Shown: positions 26,671-33,956 of the stretch, piece by piece | How positions within the stretch are numbered: the stretch's first letter is position 1 | Layout: each line of letters starts with the position of its first letter | Assembly (NCBI RefSeq): GCF_020097835.1 | Contig: NZ_CP083666.1 | Coordinates: 992,001 to 1,056,000 of the forward strand | Reading direction: 5' to 3' | Source: Haloprofundus halobius | Lineage (GTDB): Archaea > Halobacteriota > Halobacteria > Halobacteriales > Haloferacaceae | DNA length: 64,000 bases | Program-made: the position numbers and the translations under genes | The notes under the pieces: model-generated | The model's input: only the letters and a program-made list of their open reading frames with translations | Told to the model about the DNA's origin: nothing | The model's database searches: none

Positions 26671-26692
26671 TCGGCTTGCCATAGCAAGCCGA
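26671..26692 (+). promoter_or_regulatory. 9-bp hairpin before the acidic four-gene operon
   Basis: tcggcttgc and gcaagccga form a perfect 9-bp stem around a 4-nt loop (cata). It ends 37 nt before ATG 26730. It could be an RNA hairpin in the leader or a palindromic operator. No other gene is in this gap. Confidence 0.6.
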
Positions 26693-26729
26693 ACCACCAT
26701 GGACGGCGGTGTGGACTTGTCACAAAGCA

Positions 26730-27605
26730 ATGGATTCGGAACGTCCACCCGAGCACGTCGAACGGTTGGAAATAGACAGTATCAGGCAGAGAGTACTGAC
26801 GGACGGCGGACAGAGTGCCGAAGCCGAGGAATCGGAGGAGGCCGACGAGTCCGAATCGTCCGAGGAATCGCAAGAATCGGAGGAAGCTGAGCAATCGGAG
26901 GAAGAAGAGTCGGCCGAAGACGAAGAGTCAGCGGACGAAGAAGGCGAAGAGGAAGAAGGCGAAGACGAAGAGGAGTTCCCCTCCGAGACGGCCAAAGAGA
27001 AGAAAGACACCTCCGACCAGCGACAGGAGGCGATGCGAGGCGAGGACGAGACGGGCGTACTGTTTTTGGACCTCGAGGGCCTCCATCTCGACCTCCTCGG
27101 GTTGGAAGTCGACCTCGACGACGTCGTCCTCGACCTCTCCGCCAAGGAGGGCGAGGGCAACCTCGTCGGCAACCTCCTCGCGGCCGTCGCCGGACTGCTC
27201 GACGACGGCCTCGGCAACATCGCCGACAAGCTGCCGGGGATGCCGGAGCTACCGGATCTCAAGGACATGCTTCCGGAACTGCCGTCGCTCGGCGGCGAGG
27301 GTGAAGACGGCGAGGGCGGCCGCCTCTCCTCGGCGGCGGACGCCACGAAGAGCACGCTCAAATCCGCCGCGAAAGAACTCCCGCTAAAAGATATCGCGGT
27401 CCAGATCATCGTCGGGGTGGTGAACCAACTGTTCGGTGACACCCAGAAGGACGAAAGCGAGGAGGAAGAAGGTGAAGAGAGCGAGTCCGGCGAGGAAGGC
27501 GGCGAAGAGAGCGAGTCCGGCGAGGAAGGCGGCGAAGAGAGCGAGGGAGAAAGCGACGAGGAGGGCGAATCGTCCGAGGACTCCGAGGAGGAAGACGAGT
27601 CGTGA
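26730..27605 (+). CDS. Acidic operon protein 1 with LDLLGLxVxLDD core
   Basis: A 291-residue very acidic protein. Residues about 30-85 are almost only Glu, Ser, Asp and Ala. The hydrophobic core (108-160) has LFLDLEGLHLDLLGLEVDL and GNLVGNLLAAVAGLLDD, then a Pro/Leu linker with PELPDLKDML and an amphipathic helix (LKDIAVQIIVGVVNQLFG, about 219-236). The tail is acidic, with a 10-residue repeat from a 30-nt DNA repeat. I recall similar LDLLGL...GNLLGNLL cores in bacterial proteins of unknown role, but not their function. The stop overlaps the next start (GTGA, 27602-27605). No signal peptide is seen, so it is probably cytosolic or peripheral. Confidence 0.7.
   Translation: MDSERPPEHVERLEIDSIRQRVLTDGGQSAEAEESEEADESESSEESQESEEAEQSEEEESAEDEESADEEGEEEEGEDEEEFPSETAKEKKDTSDQRQEAMRGEDETGVLFLDLEGLHLDLLGLEVDLDDVVLDLSAKEGEGNLVGNLLAAVAGLLDDGLGNIADKLPGMPELPDLKDMLPELPSLGGEGEDGEGGRLSSAADATKSTLKSAAKELPLKDIAVQIIVGVVNQLFGDTQKDESEEEEGEESESGEEGGEESESGEEGGEESEGESDEEGESSEDSEEEDES
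27481..27540 (+). repeat. Two perfect 30-nt tandem units in acidic gene 1
   Basis: Bases 27481-27510 and 27511-27540 are identical, with partial copies on both sides. The unit stays in frame and encodes ESGEEGGEES. This can change copy number without breaking the frame. Confidence 0.9.
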
Positions 27606-27850
27606 GCGAGTCGTCGATTCTCGGCCGCATCGACGTGACCGAACTGCTGTCGAACCTCGACTACGACGAACTGCTCGCAAACACGAAGTGGAACGGAATT
27701 CAGGACGAAGACGCGCTCGGCGAGCGACTCGGCGGTCGAGGCGGCGAAGTACTCGGTGCGCTCGTCGGTTCGGCGCTCGGCGCACTACTGGGCGAACGCT
27801 TCGTCGAAAAGACGCTCGACCGCTTCACGGGAGGCAGCGATGATGAGTGA
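27602..27850 (+). CDS. Acidic operon protein 2 with seven-step GxxxG zipper
   Basis: An 82-residue protein from a GTG start that overlaps the previous stop. After an N-terminal segment (ESSILGRIDVTELLSNLDYD) come Gly residues at 40, 44, 48, 52, 56, 60 and 64: a glycine every fourth residue. The stretch LGALVGSALGALLGERF is hydrophobic enough to insert into or across a membrane or to pack into another helix. The end is acidic (GGSDDE). Glycine zippers usually mediate tight helix packing. Its partner could be the adjacent protein 3, which has the same spacing. Function unknown. Confidence 0.72.
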   Translation: MSESSILGRIDVTELLSNLDYDELLANTKWNGIQDEDALGERLGGRGGEVLGALVGSALGALLGERFVEKTLDRFTGGSDDE

Positions 27851-28595
27851 CTCCTCGTCCTCGTCGTCTTCGCTGCAGAACGTCGTCGCCGACGAGGTCG
27901 AAGACCAGATCGACGGCCGCGAGGTCGGCGAGAGCATCGGCCGAAAGATCGGCAGTCGACTCGGCCGCGAACTCGGGCGACGACTCGGCCGGACGGTCGA
28001 CGAAACGGTCCGTGAGGGCATCGAGACGGGGAAGAAACCGTTCGAGATACTCGCCGACGTCAAAGAGACGCTCAGACAGGCCATCTTGAACTCGCTGGGC
28101 TCCCGCGAGGCGGTCGAGGAGAGCGCCAACGCCTTGCGCGACGCGGTGTCCGAACCGAGCGAAATCGAACAGGCGGCCGAGGAGGCCGCGGAGTCGGCGC
28201 AGGAAACCGCCGAGAGCGCCACAGAGCAGGCGACCGACACCGCCGAAAGTGCCGCCGAGGAAGCGACCGACACCGCCGAGCAAGCTACCGAAGAGGCGAC
28301 CGACGCCGCCGAGAGCGCCGAAGAGTCGGCCGAAGACGCCGCCGACGAGGTCGAATCCCGCGCGTCGGACGCGGTACCGGACAATCTGAGTGACGTGCGC
28401 CGCGAAACGTACCAGGAACTGCTCGAAACCGTCTCGTACCGCGAACTGCAGTCGATGGCGAAGGACGCCGACGTCAAGGCGAACCAGAGCCGCGAGGAGC
28501 TCGTCGAGGAGCTCGTCGAGCGGTTCGACGAGGAGACCGACTCGGCTGAGGGCTCCGACCAGTCGGACTCCGACGGGGGTGACGACGACGAATGA
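27840..28595 (+). CDS. Acidic operon protein 3: GxxxG zipper, AET-rich repeat, SAP-like tail
   Basis: A 251-residue protein starting at ATG 27840 (27843 is the alternative), overlapping gene 2 by 11 nt. Gly residues at 26, 30, 34, 38, 42, 46 and 50 form a seven-step GxxxG zipper, here with Arg and Glu between, so it is polar and not membrane-like. Residues 111-176 are Ala/Glu/Thr/Ser repeats (for example TAESAAEEATDTAEQA) similar to LEA or apolipoprotein helices. Residues 195-229 (QELLETVSYRELQSMAKDAD, then NQSREELVEELVERF) fit a SAP/Rho-N-type helix-extension-helix, which often binds nucleic acid. Function unknown. Confidence 0.72.
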   Translation: MMSDSSSSSSSLQNVVADEVEDQIDGREVGESIGRKIGSRLGRELGRRLGRTVDETVREGIETGKKPFEILADVKETLRQAILNSLGSREAVEESANALRDAVSEPSEIEQAAEEAAESAQETAESATEQATDTAESAAEEATDTAEQATEEATDAAESAEESAEDAADEVESRASDAVPDNLSDVRRETYQELLETVSYRELQSMAKDADVKANQSREELVEELVERFDEETDSAEGSDQSDSDGGDDDE

Positions 28596-29395
28596 GCGAC
28601 GCCGCCGAGACAGTCGACCGCCTCCTCGACGAAGTGAGAGAGGCACTCTCGGCGTCCGACGAGGAGGGCGACGACCGGCTCCGCGAACTCGCCGACGAGA
28701 CGGCGGCGTTCGTCGACGAGACGACGACCAAAGAGCTCATCAGAGCCGTCGGGCTCACCGACGACGACGGGGACCACGTGGAGACGATCCCCCGCGCCTT
28801 CGCCGTCGGCGGCGAGGAGTCCGTGCTCGACCTCAAGACGATTCTCGCGCTGTCGAACGCCGAGGACACCGAGGACGACGACGCGATGGACGAACTCCGA
28901 GCGCGGCTCTCGGAATTCACCGAGGAGTTGGACCAGTTGTCGGCGGACCAGTCGGTCGACGAAGAGAAGACGGACGAGACGGAGGCCGACGAAGCGGAAG
29001 CTGAACCCGACGAGACGGAGAGTGAAGCCGACGCCGAGGCAGCCGAAGAGCCCGAAGAGCCCGAAGTCGAGGCGGATGCGGAGGGAGACGACGAGTCGGA
29101 GGGTGCCGGTTCGCTCCTCACCGAGTCGCTGCAGTCGCAACTCGACGAGGCGGCCGACTCGCTCAAAGCCAGCGTCGAACAGATGCAGGCGGGTGGTGAG
29201 GAGGACGCGGAAGCCGAGCCGGGCGACGAGACCGACGCGGAAGACGAAGACGCCGAAGACGACGAACTCGTCGACGTGGGTCTCGGCGACGACGACGGCC
29301 GCTCCCGCGGACGGGCGACGATGCACTCAACCGTGCCGAAGTCGCGGCGCGACATGAACGGCGTCGCCAGACACTCGACCGTGCCGAAGCGGTGA
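28592..29395 (+). CDS. Acidic operon protein 4 with double HSTVPK tail
   Basis: A 267-residue protein overlapping gene 3 by 4 nt (ATGA). Residues 1-115 form a folded-looking N-terminal part (AAETVDRLLDEVREALS; TTKELIRAVGLTDDD; VLDLKTILALSNAED). The middle is a long Glu/Asp/Ala stretch, about 130-172, then an amphipathic helix (LLTESLQSQLDEAADSLKAS) and more acidic sequence. The last 26 residues switch to basic character and contain HSTVPK twice (245-250 and 261-266), separated by SRRDMNGVAR. The repeated end motif looks like a docking or recognition tag. No family name is recognised. Confidence 0.72.
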   Translation: MSDAAETVDRLLDEVREALSASDEEGDDRLRELADETAAFVDETTTKELIRAVGLTDDDGDHVETIPRAFAVGGEESVLDLKTILALSNAEDTEDDDAMDELRARLSEFTEELDQLSADQSVDEEKTDETEADEAEAEPDETESEADAEAAEEPEEPEVEADAEGDDESEGAGSLLTESLQSQLDEAADSLKASVEQMQAGGEEDAEAEPGDETDAEDEDAEDDELVDVGLGDDDGRSRGRATMHSTVPKSRRDMNGVARHSTVPKR

Positions 29396-29525
29396 GCGCG
29401 ACGACCCGAACGCGCAGGCCATCCTCCGGGGGACATCTCGACCCCGGCACGGTGTACCGTCTCGGACGACGCGTTCCCGTCTCGAACCCGCCGCCGACTT
29501 CTCGGCTCGCAACTGACGCTTCGAC

Positions 29526-30710
29526 ATGGTGCCACGACCAACGACAGTTCGCCGGACGCTGACCAGCGTCGCCGACGAGTTTCGAGCGAAGAACGTCGCG
29601 TTCATGGCTGGCAGCATCGCGTACAACGCGTTCGTCTCGCTGCTCCCGCTCTTGTTGCTGCTGGTCCTCTCGGTGTCGGTCGTCGGGAGCGGCGCGCTCG
29701 AACGCCGCGTCATCGAACTCGCCGCGACGTATCTCGCTCCGGGCGTCGGCGACACGCTCCGAGAAGTGCTACGCGAGGCCGACGAGAACACCGGCTTCTC
29801 GCTCGTCGGCATCGTCGTCCTCCTGTGGGGGACACTAAAGATATTCCGCGGCCTCGACACCGCCTTCTCCGAAATCTACGAGACGACGCAGACCGACGAC
29901 TTCGTCGACCGGATTCGCGACGGGTTCGTCGTCCTCACGGCGCTTTTCGTCGCCGTCGTCGCCATGGTTACGGCCGGGTCCGCCTTCGCAGCGCTGACGC
30001 AGCGACTCGCCATCGGCGTCCTGAACCCCCTGTTTCTCGTCGTCTCGCTCAGTATCGCCTTCTTCCCGCTGTACTACGTCTTTCCGAACGTCGACGTCAC
30101 CCCCCGACAGATTCTCCCCGGCCTCCTCACCGCCGCGGTGGGGTGGGCGATGCTCCAGGCGCTGTTTCAGGTGTACGTCGCCGCCTCGGCGAAGACCGAC
30201 GCGTACGGCCTCCTCGGCGGTGTCGTCCTTCTGGTCACGTGGCTCTACTTCGGCGGTCTCCTCCTGTTGCTCGGCGCGGTTGTCAACGCCGTCGTCGGGG
30301 GCTACATAGGCGGAGGCTCGGTCGCGACGGAGGCGGACGGTTTCTCGTTCGCCGACTCCCACACCGCCTCGGACTCCTCGAACACCCACACGTACCGAGA
30401 GTCGCACCTCTCGCCGGACGAGGCGGCGACGCACCTCCGTCGTCTCCGCGAAGGGCTGACCGGCCGATACGACCGAATGCGCCCGACCGACGACGAGAGA
30501 ACCTACCGTCTTCTCTCCGAAACGACCGAGGTCGGCCTCCTCGAACGCTCGTACGGGGTCGACGACGACCTCGTCTACGAGACGTGTTTCCGATGGTGTC
30601 TACCCGAGGGCGACACCGAGGCGACCGGGGACGGCGAAGCCGTCGTCGACCTCGCCGACGAGACGGACGGGTCGTCGACAGCCGACGCGCATCGTACCGA
30701 GGAGCGCTGA
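29526..30710 (+). CDS. YihY/BrkB-family membrane protein, copy 1
   Basis: A 394-residue protein of the UPF0761 (YihY/BrkB, once called RNase BN) family. Early motifs are KNVAFMAGSIAYNAFVSLLP and VLLWGTLKIFRGLDTAFSEIYE. About six transmembrane helices lie between residues 20 and 270. The last about 120 residues form a soluble charged tail with HLSPDEAATHLRRLREGLTG and YGVDDDLVYETCFRW, longer than in bacterial YihY. The family's transport or enzymatic role is unsettled. The gene lies 130 nt after the acidic operon and 76 nt before its paralogue. Confidence 0.85.
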   Translation: MVPRPTTVRRTLTSVADEFRAKNVAFMAGSIAYNAFVSLLPLLLLLVLSVSVVGSGALERRVIELAATYLAPGVGDTLREVLREADENTGFSLVGIVVLLWGTLKIFRGLDTAFSEIYETTQTDDFVDRIRDGFVVLTALFVAVVAMVTAGSAFAALTQRLAIGVLNPLFLVVSLSIAFFPLYYVFPNVDVTPRQILPGLLTAAVGWAMLQALFQVYVAASAKTDAYGLLGGVVLLVTWLYFGGLLLLLGAVVNAVVGGYIGGGSVATEADGFSFADSHTASDSSNTHTYRESHLSPDEAATHLRRLREGLTGRYDRMRPTDDERTYRLLSETTEVGLLERSYGVDDDLVYETCFRWCLPEGDTEATGDGEAVVDLADETDGSSTADAHRTEER

Positions 30711-30786
30711 CATCGGTGGTGACGACGCTGCATCGACGGACTCGGTCCCGGCGAAACGATTTCCGCAGCGACGTTGACCCGACGAT

Positions 30787-31932
30787 ATGAGTACCCGACG
30801 CTCTCCCGTCGCGGTCGGGAAACAGGTTCTCGGGGAGTTCAGTTCGAAGAACGTCGCGTTCATGGCCGGGAGCATCGCGTACAACGCGTTCGTCTCGTTG
30901 ATTCCGCTTCTGCTCTTAGTCGTACTCCTAGTGTCGATTCTCGGCTCTGCGGAACTCGAACGACGGGTTTCGACGCTCGTCGCGTCGTCGCTGACGCCCG
31001 CGGCGGGAGATCTCGTCTCAAATGCGCTCGACAGCGCGAGCGAGGGGACCGGCCTGTCGGTCGTCGGCGTCGTCGTCCTCCTGTGGGGGACGCTGAAGAT
31101 ATTCCGCGGGCTCGACACCGCCTTCTCCGAGATCTACGAGACCGAGGACACCAACGAACTCACCGACCAACTCCGCGACGGACTCGTCGTCTTCGTCGCG
31201 CTCCTCGTCGGCATCACGGCGATGGTCGCCGCCAGCACCGCCTTCGCCGCCTTCGAGTCGCTCCCGTGGGTCGGCCTGCTCAACCCACTCCTGTTGGTTC
31301 TCGGGCTAGCAATCGCCTTTCTGCCGCTGTACTACGTGTTTCCCGACACCGACCTCTCGGTTCGGGAAATCCTCCCCGGCGTGCTAACGGCGGCCGTCGG
31401 GTGGGCGTTGCTCCAGGGCGTGTTCCAGTTCTACATCGCCTTCTCGGACAAGTCGGAGGCGTACGGCGTGCTCGGCGGCGTCATCGTGCTCGTCACGTGG
31501 CTCTACTTCGGCGGTCTCGTCCTTCTGCTGGGGGCGGTCGTCAACGCCGTCGTCGGCGGCTACGCGACCGGTTCGGCGGGCGGCGTCGGGAGGGGTGCCG
31601 CACAGCGCGCCGCGAATCGGGAGGTACTCCGTGAAGACCGGCTGAACCGCGACCAGGCGGCGAGATATCTGCGGCGACTCCGCGAGGACATCGCCCGGCG
31701 GTACGAAGGAATGGAGCCGACGCGGACCGACGGAACGCCCGGCCGCCTCCGGATGCCGGAGACCGGGACGCTCGAAGTCGCCGAGCGGGCGTTCGACGAG
31801 GGCGACGAACGGGTCCACGAGGTACGACTCCGGTGGCAGACGGGGAAGTCGAACGCTCACGTCGGTTCCGAGGCGACGGAAGCCACCGACGCGGATTCGC
31901 CGGACCGGTCAACGTCGCCCGTCGACGACTGA
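30787..31932 (+). CDS. YihY/BrkB-family membrane protein, copy 2
   Basis: A 381-residue paralogue of the preceding gene. It shares KNVAFMAGSIAYNAFVSLIP and VLLWGTLKIFRGLDTAFSEI, and its YLRRLREDIARRYEGMEPT segment matches the tail of copy 1. The DNA is also clearly similar in the conserved parts, which points to a tandem duplication. The C-terminal tail differs most (RLRMPETGTLEVAERAFD), so the two may have different partners. Six helices are expected. Function as for copy 1. Confidence 0.85.
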   Translation: MSTRRSPVAVGKQVLGEFSSKNVAFMAGSIAYNAFVSLIPLLLLVVLLVSILGSAELERRVSTLVASSLTPAAGDLVSNALDSASEGTGLSVVGVVVLLWGTLKIFRGLDTAFSEIYETEDTNELTDQLRDGLVVFVALLVGITAMVAASTAFAAFESLPWVGLLNPLLLVLGLAIAFLPLYYVFPDTDLSVREILPGVLTAAVGWALLQGVFQFYIAFSDKSEAYGVLGGVIVLVTWLYFGGLVLLLGAVVNAVVGGYATGSAGGVGRGAAQRAANREVLREDRLNRDQAARYLRRLREDIARRYEGMEPTRTDGTPGRLRMPETGTLEVAERAFDEGDERVHEVRLRWQTGKSNAHVGSEATEATDADSPDRSTSPVDD

Positions 31933-31956
31933 CCTCGGTCGACGGATCTCGTCCAG

Positions 31957-32598
31957 CTAACTTTTCCCGAGCACCTGTCCGAGCAACCCCGCCTGTCCGC
32001 GCCGGAGTCGTTCGAGAAACGCCGACTTACTGATTCCCAGTTCATCCGCGACTTCCCCCGCCGTCACCGCCTTCGGCACCGAGAAGTAACCCATCTCCAA
32101 CGCCGCCCGGAGCGCCGCCTCCTGTGCGGGCGTCACGTCCCACCGTGCGGCGGCCGACTCCGCCTGGGGACCGAGCGGATACACTCGTTCGAGCGTCACA
32201 CCGACGGCTTCACCGGCAGCAGCCAACACCCCCTGTAGCACGTCGTAGCCGACGACTGCCCCGGTGAAGCGCTCCTCGCCGTCGCGGTAGGTCAGCGTCT
32301 CGGCGACGAACCCCACGTCGGTCAGTTCGTGGACGATACAGGGGTGTTTCGAGAGGCAGCGGTACGTGTCTCTCCCTTCGGCCGTCGCGCGGTGGAGGTA
32401 GCGCAGTCGCTCGTCGGCGTCGAGCGTCGCCGCGAGTCCATCGTTCGTCGTCGCGCCGAATCGCAGGAGGACGTTGCCGTCGCCGCGCAATTGCGGCGGT
32501 TCGCACTCGATAGTCGTGCCCGTCGCCCGCGACGCCGCCGCCAGCGGGCAACTGTCGCCGGTCACGCGGAACTCCACCACCAGACACTCCTCGCGCAT
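31957..32598 (-). CDS. Bat-type HTH regulator (likely regulator of the paa genes)
   Basis: A 213-residue regulator. The C-terminal about 60 residues form the HTH_10 (bat) domain: VTPAQEAALRAALEMGYFSV and GEVADELGISKSAFLERLRR. The N-terminal part (REECLVVEFRVTGDSCPLAA) is a small sensor-like alpha/beta domain with a conserved Cys. Start ATG 32598 is chosen because a strong TATA lies about 28 nt upstream, which makes the two longer in-frame starts unlikely. It is divergent from paaA across an 85-nt gap, so control of the paa operon is the obvious guess. No ligand site can be named. Confidence 0.82.
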   Translation of the reverse strand: MREECLVVEFRVTGDSCPLAAASRATGTTIECEPPQLRGDGNVLLRFGATTNDGLAATLDADERLRYLHRATAEGRDTYRCLSKHPCIVHELTDVGFVAETLTYRDGEERFTGAVVGYDVLQGVLAAAGEAVGVTLERVYPLGPQAESAAARWDVTPAQEAALRAALEMGYFSVPKAVTAGEVADELGISKSAFLERLRRGQAGLLGQVLGKS

Positions 32599-32620
32599 CG
32601 ACTGTCGGTAGCGCCGCATG

Positions 32621-32630
32621 ATTATATAAA
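32621..32630. promoter_or_regulatory. TATA-type element between bat regulator and paaA
   Basis: attatataaa reads as a TATA on both strands (tttatataat on the minus strand). On the minus strand it is 28 nt before ATG 32598. On the plus strand it is about 58 nt before the paaA start, so paaA would have a leader of about 30 nt if it uses this element. Confidence 0.6.
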
Positions 32631-32683
32631 CACCGCCCATAGACGGGTGAACTCGTATGCCGGAGAATCTATAACGAACGACC

Positions 32684-33628
32684 ATGGACCTCGACACCGT
32701 CAAAGCACGGGCCGGACCTCGCCAGTTCAGCCCGAAAGACGACATGCCGGAGGAGTACCGAAAGGCGGCGACGCGGATGATCCAGTTCCACGCTAACTCC
32801 GAGGTGATGGGCGGCTACCTCGACAAGGCGTTCACCCGCATGGCGCCGAGTCTGGACCGGAAACTCGCGTGCACGGCGAAGACGCAGGACGAAATCGGCC
32901 ACGCGCAACTGCTCTACCGCGCCGCCGAGACGCTCGGCGTGAAGACGCGCGAAGAGATGCTCGACGAACTCGAACGCGGCGACGGGAAGTTCCTCAACTG
33001 CTTTCACTACCCGGTGAACTCGTGGTACGAAGCGCCGATGATCGACTTCTTCGTCGACGGCGGCGCGATGCGCCGGCAGGCGACGCTGAAGCGCACCTCG
33101 TGGGAGCCGTACGCGCATGCGATGGACAAGGTCTGCTTCGAGGAGGGCTTTCACGTCAAACACGGCGAGGACATCCTTCGGGAGTTGATGCGTTCCTCGA
33201 AGGCAAACCAGGAGCGCACGCAGGCGGTGTTCGACACGTGGTGGCCGCGCATCCTGCAGTTCTTCGGGCCGATGAACAGCGAGAGTACGCACAACGACTT
33301 CGCCCAGCAGGTCGGGCTGAAGACGGTCTCGAACTCGGAACTCCGACAGGCCTTTTTGAACGCCTACATCCCGAAAGCAGAGAAGTACGGCCTCGAAATC
33401 CCCGACGAACCCAGAATCGAGTACGACGAGGAGACCGGCAAGTACCGGGTGGTCGAGGAGGACCTCGACTGGGACGAGTTCTGGACCATCGCGAAGAACG
33501 ACTACGAGGGAAGCTACGAACAGATCGGCTCGCGTCGCCAGCGCCACGAAGCGGTGTCGTGGGTGCGCGAGGCGATGGACGGCTGGGAGAACAACTCGGC
33601 GGGTACGACCCCGCAGGCGGCCGATTAG
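32684..33628 (+). CDS. paaA: Phenylacetyl-CoA epoxidase subunit PaaA
   Basis: A 314-residue catalytic subunit of the 1,2-phenylacetyl-CoA epoxidase, a di-iron monooxygenase that opens the ring pathway. It has the carboxylate-His motifs AKTQDEIGHAQLLY and CFEEGFHVKHGEDI expected of the di-iron site. The length is normal for PaaA. It is the first gene of paaA-B-C-D plus the zinc ribbon; paaB starts one base after its stop codon. Divergent from the bat-type regulator. Confidence 0.95.
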   Translation: MDLDTVKARAGPRQFSPKDDMPEEYRKAATRMIQFHANSEVMGGYLDKAFTRMAPSLDRKLACTAKTQDEIGHAQLLYRAAETLGVKTREEMLDELERGDGKFLNCFHYPVNSWYEAPMIDFFVDGGAMRRQATLKRTSWEPYAHAMDKVCFEEGFHVKHGEDILRELMRSSKANQERTQAVFDTWWPRILQFFGPMNSESTHNDFAQQVGLKTVSNSELRQAFLNAYIPKAEKYGLEIPDEPRIEYDEETGKYRVVEEDLDWDEFWTIAKNDYEGSYEQIGSRRQRHEAVSWVREAMDGWENNSAGTTPQAAD

Positions 33629-33629
33629 A

Positions 33630-33956
33630 ATGATCTGGGAAGTGTTCAGACAGGAGAAGCCGGGGAAGTACCACCAGCACTGCGGCAACGTCCACGCGCC
33701 GGACCGCGACATGGCGCTGATGTTCGCCCAGATTCAGCACGGCCGCCGCATGCAGACCAACAGCCTCTGGGTCGTCCCCCGCGACGAAATCGGCGAAGTC
33801 GACGCCGACGAGACCAAGTTCGGCGGCACCACGGACAAGGCGTACCGCTGGGCGATGACGTACAACAACGTCGACGCCAGTTTCGCCGCCGAGGTCGAGG
33901 AGAGCGAGGACGAGCAGCGCGAAGCGGCGAAGAAGCGCGAGGAGGCACAGTCGTGA
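33630..33956 (+). CDS. paaB: Phenylacetyl-CoA epoxidase subunit PaaB
   Basis: A 108-residue structural subunit. MIWEVFRQEKPGKYHQHCG and VHAPDRDMALMFAQIQHGRR match the PaaB family. The C-terminus is a haloarchaeal acidic/Lys tail. It begins one base after the paaA stop and overlaps paaC by 4 nt, so all three are co-translated in a defined ratio. Confidence 0.93.
   Translation: MIWEVFRQEKPGKYHQHCGNVHAPDRDMALMFAQIQHGRRMQTNSLWVVPRDEIGEVDADETKFGGTTDKAYRWAMTYNNVDASFAAEVEESEDEQREAAKKREEAQS

Noticed and set aside
26730-29395. Gas-vesicle gene cluster
   Set aside because: No GvpA-like hydrophobic core protein and no GvpN, GvpL or GvpF motif is present.
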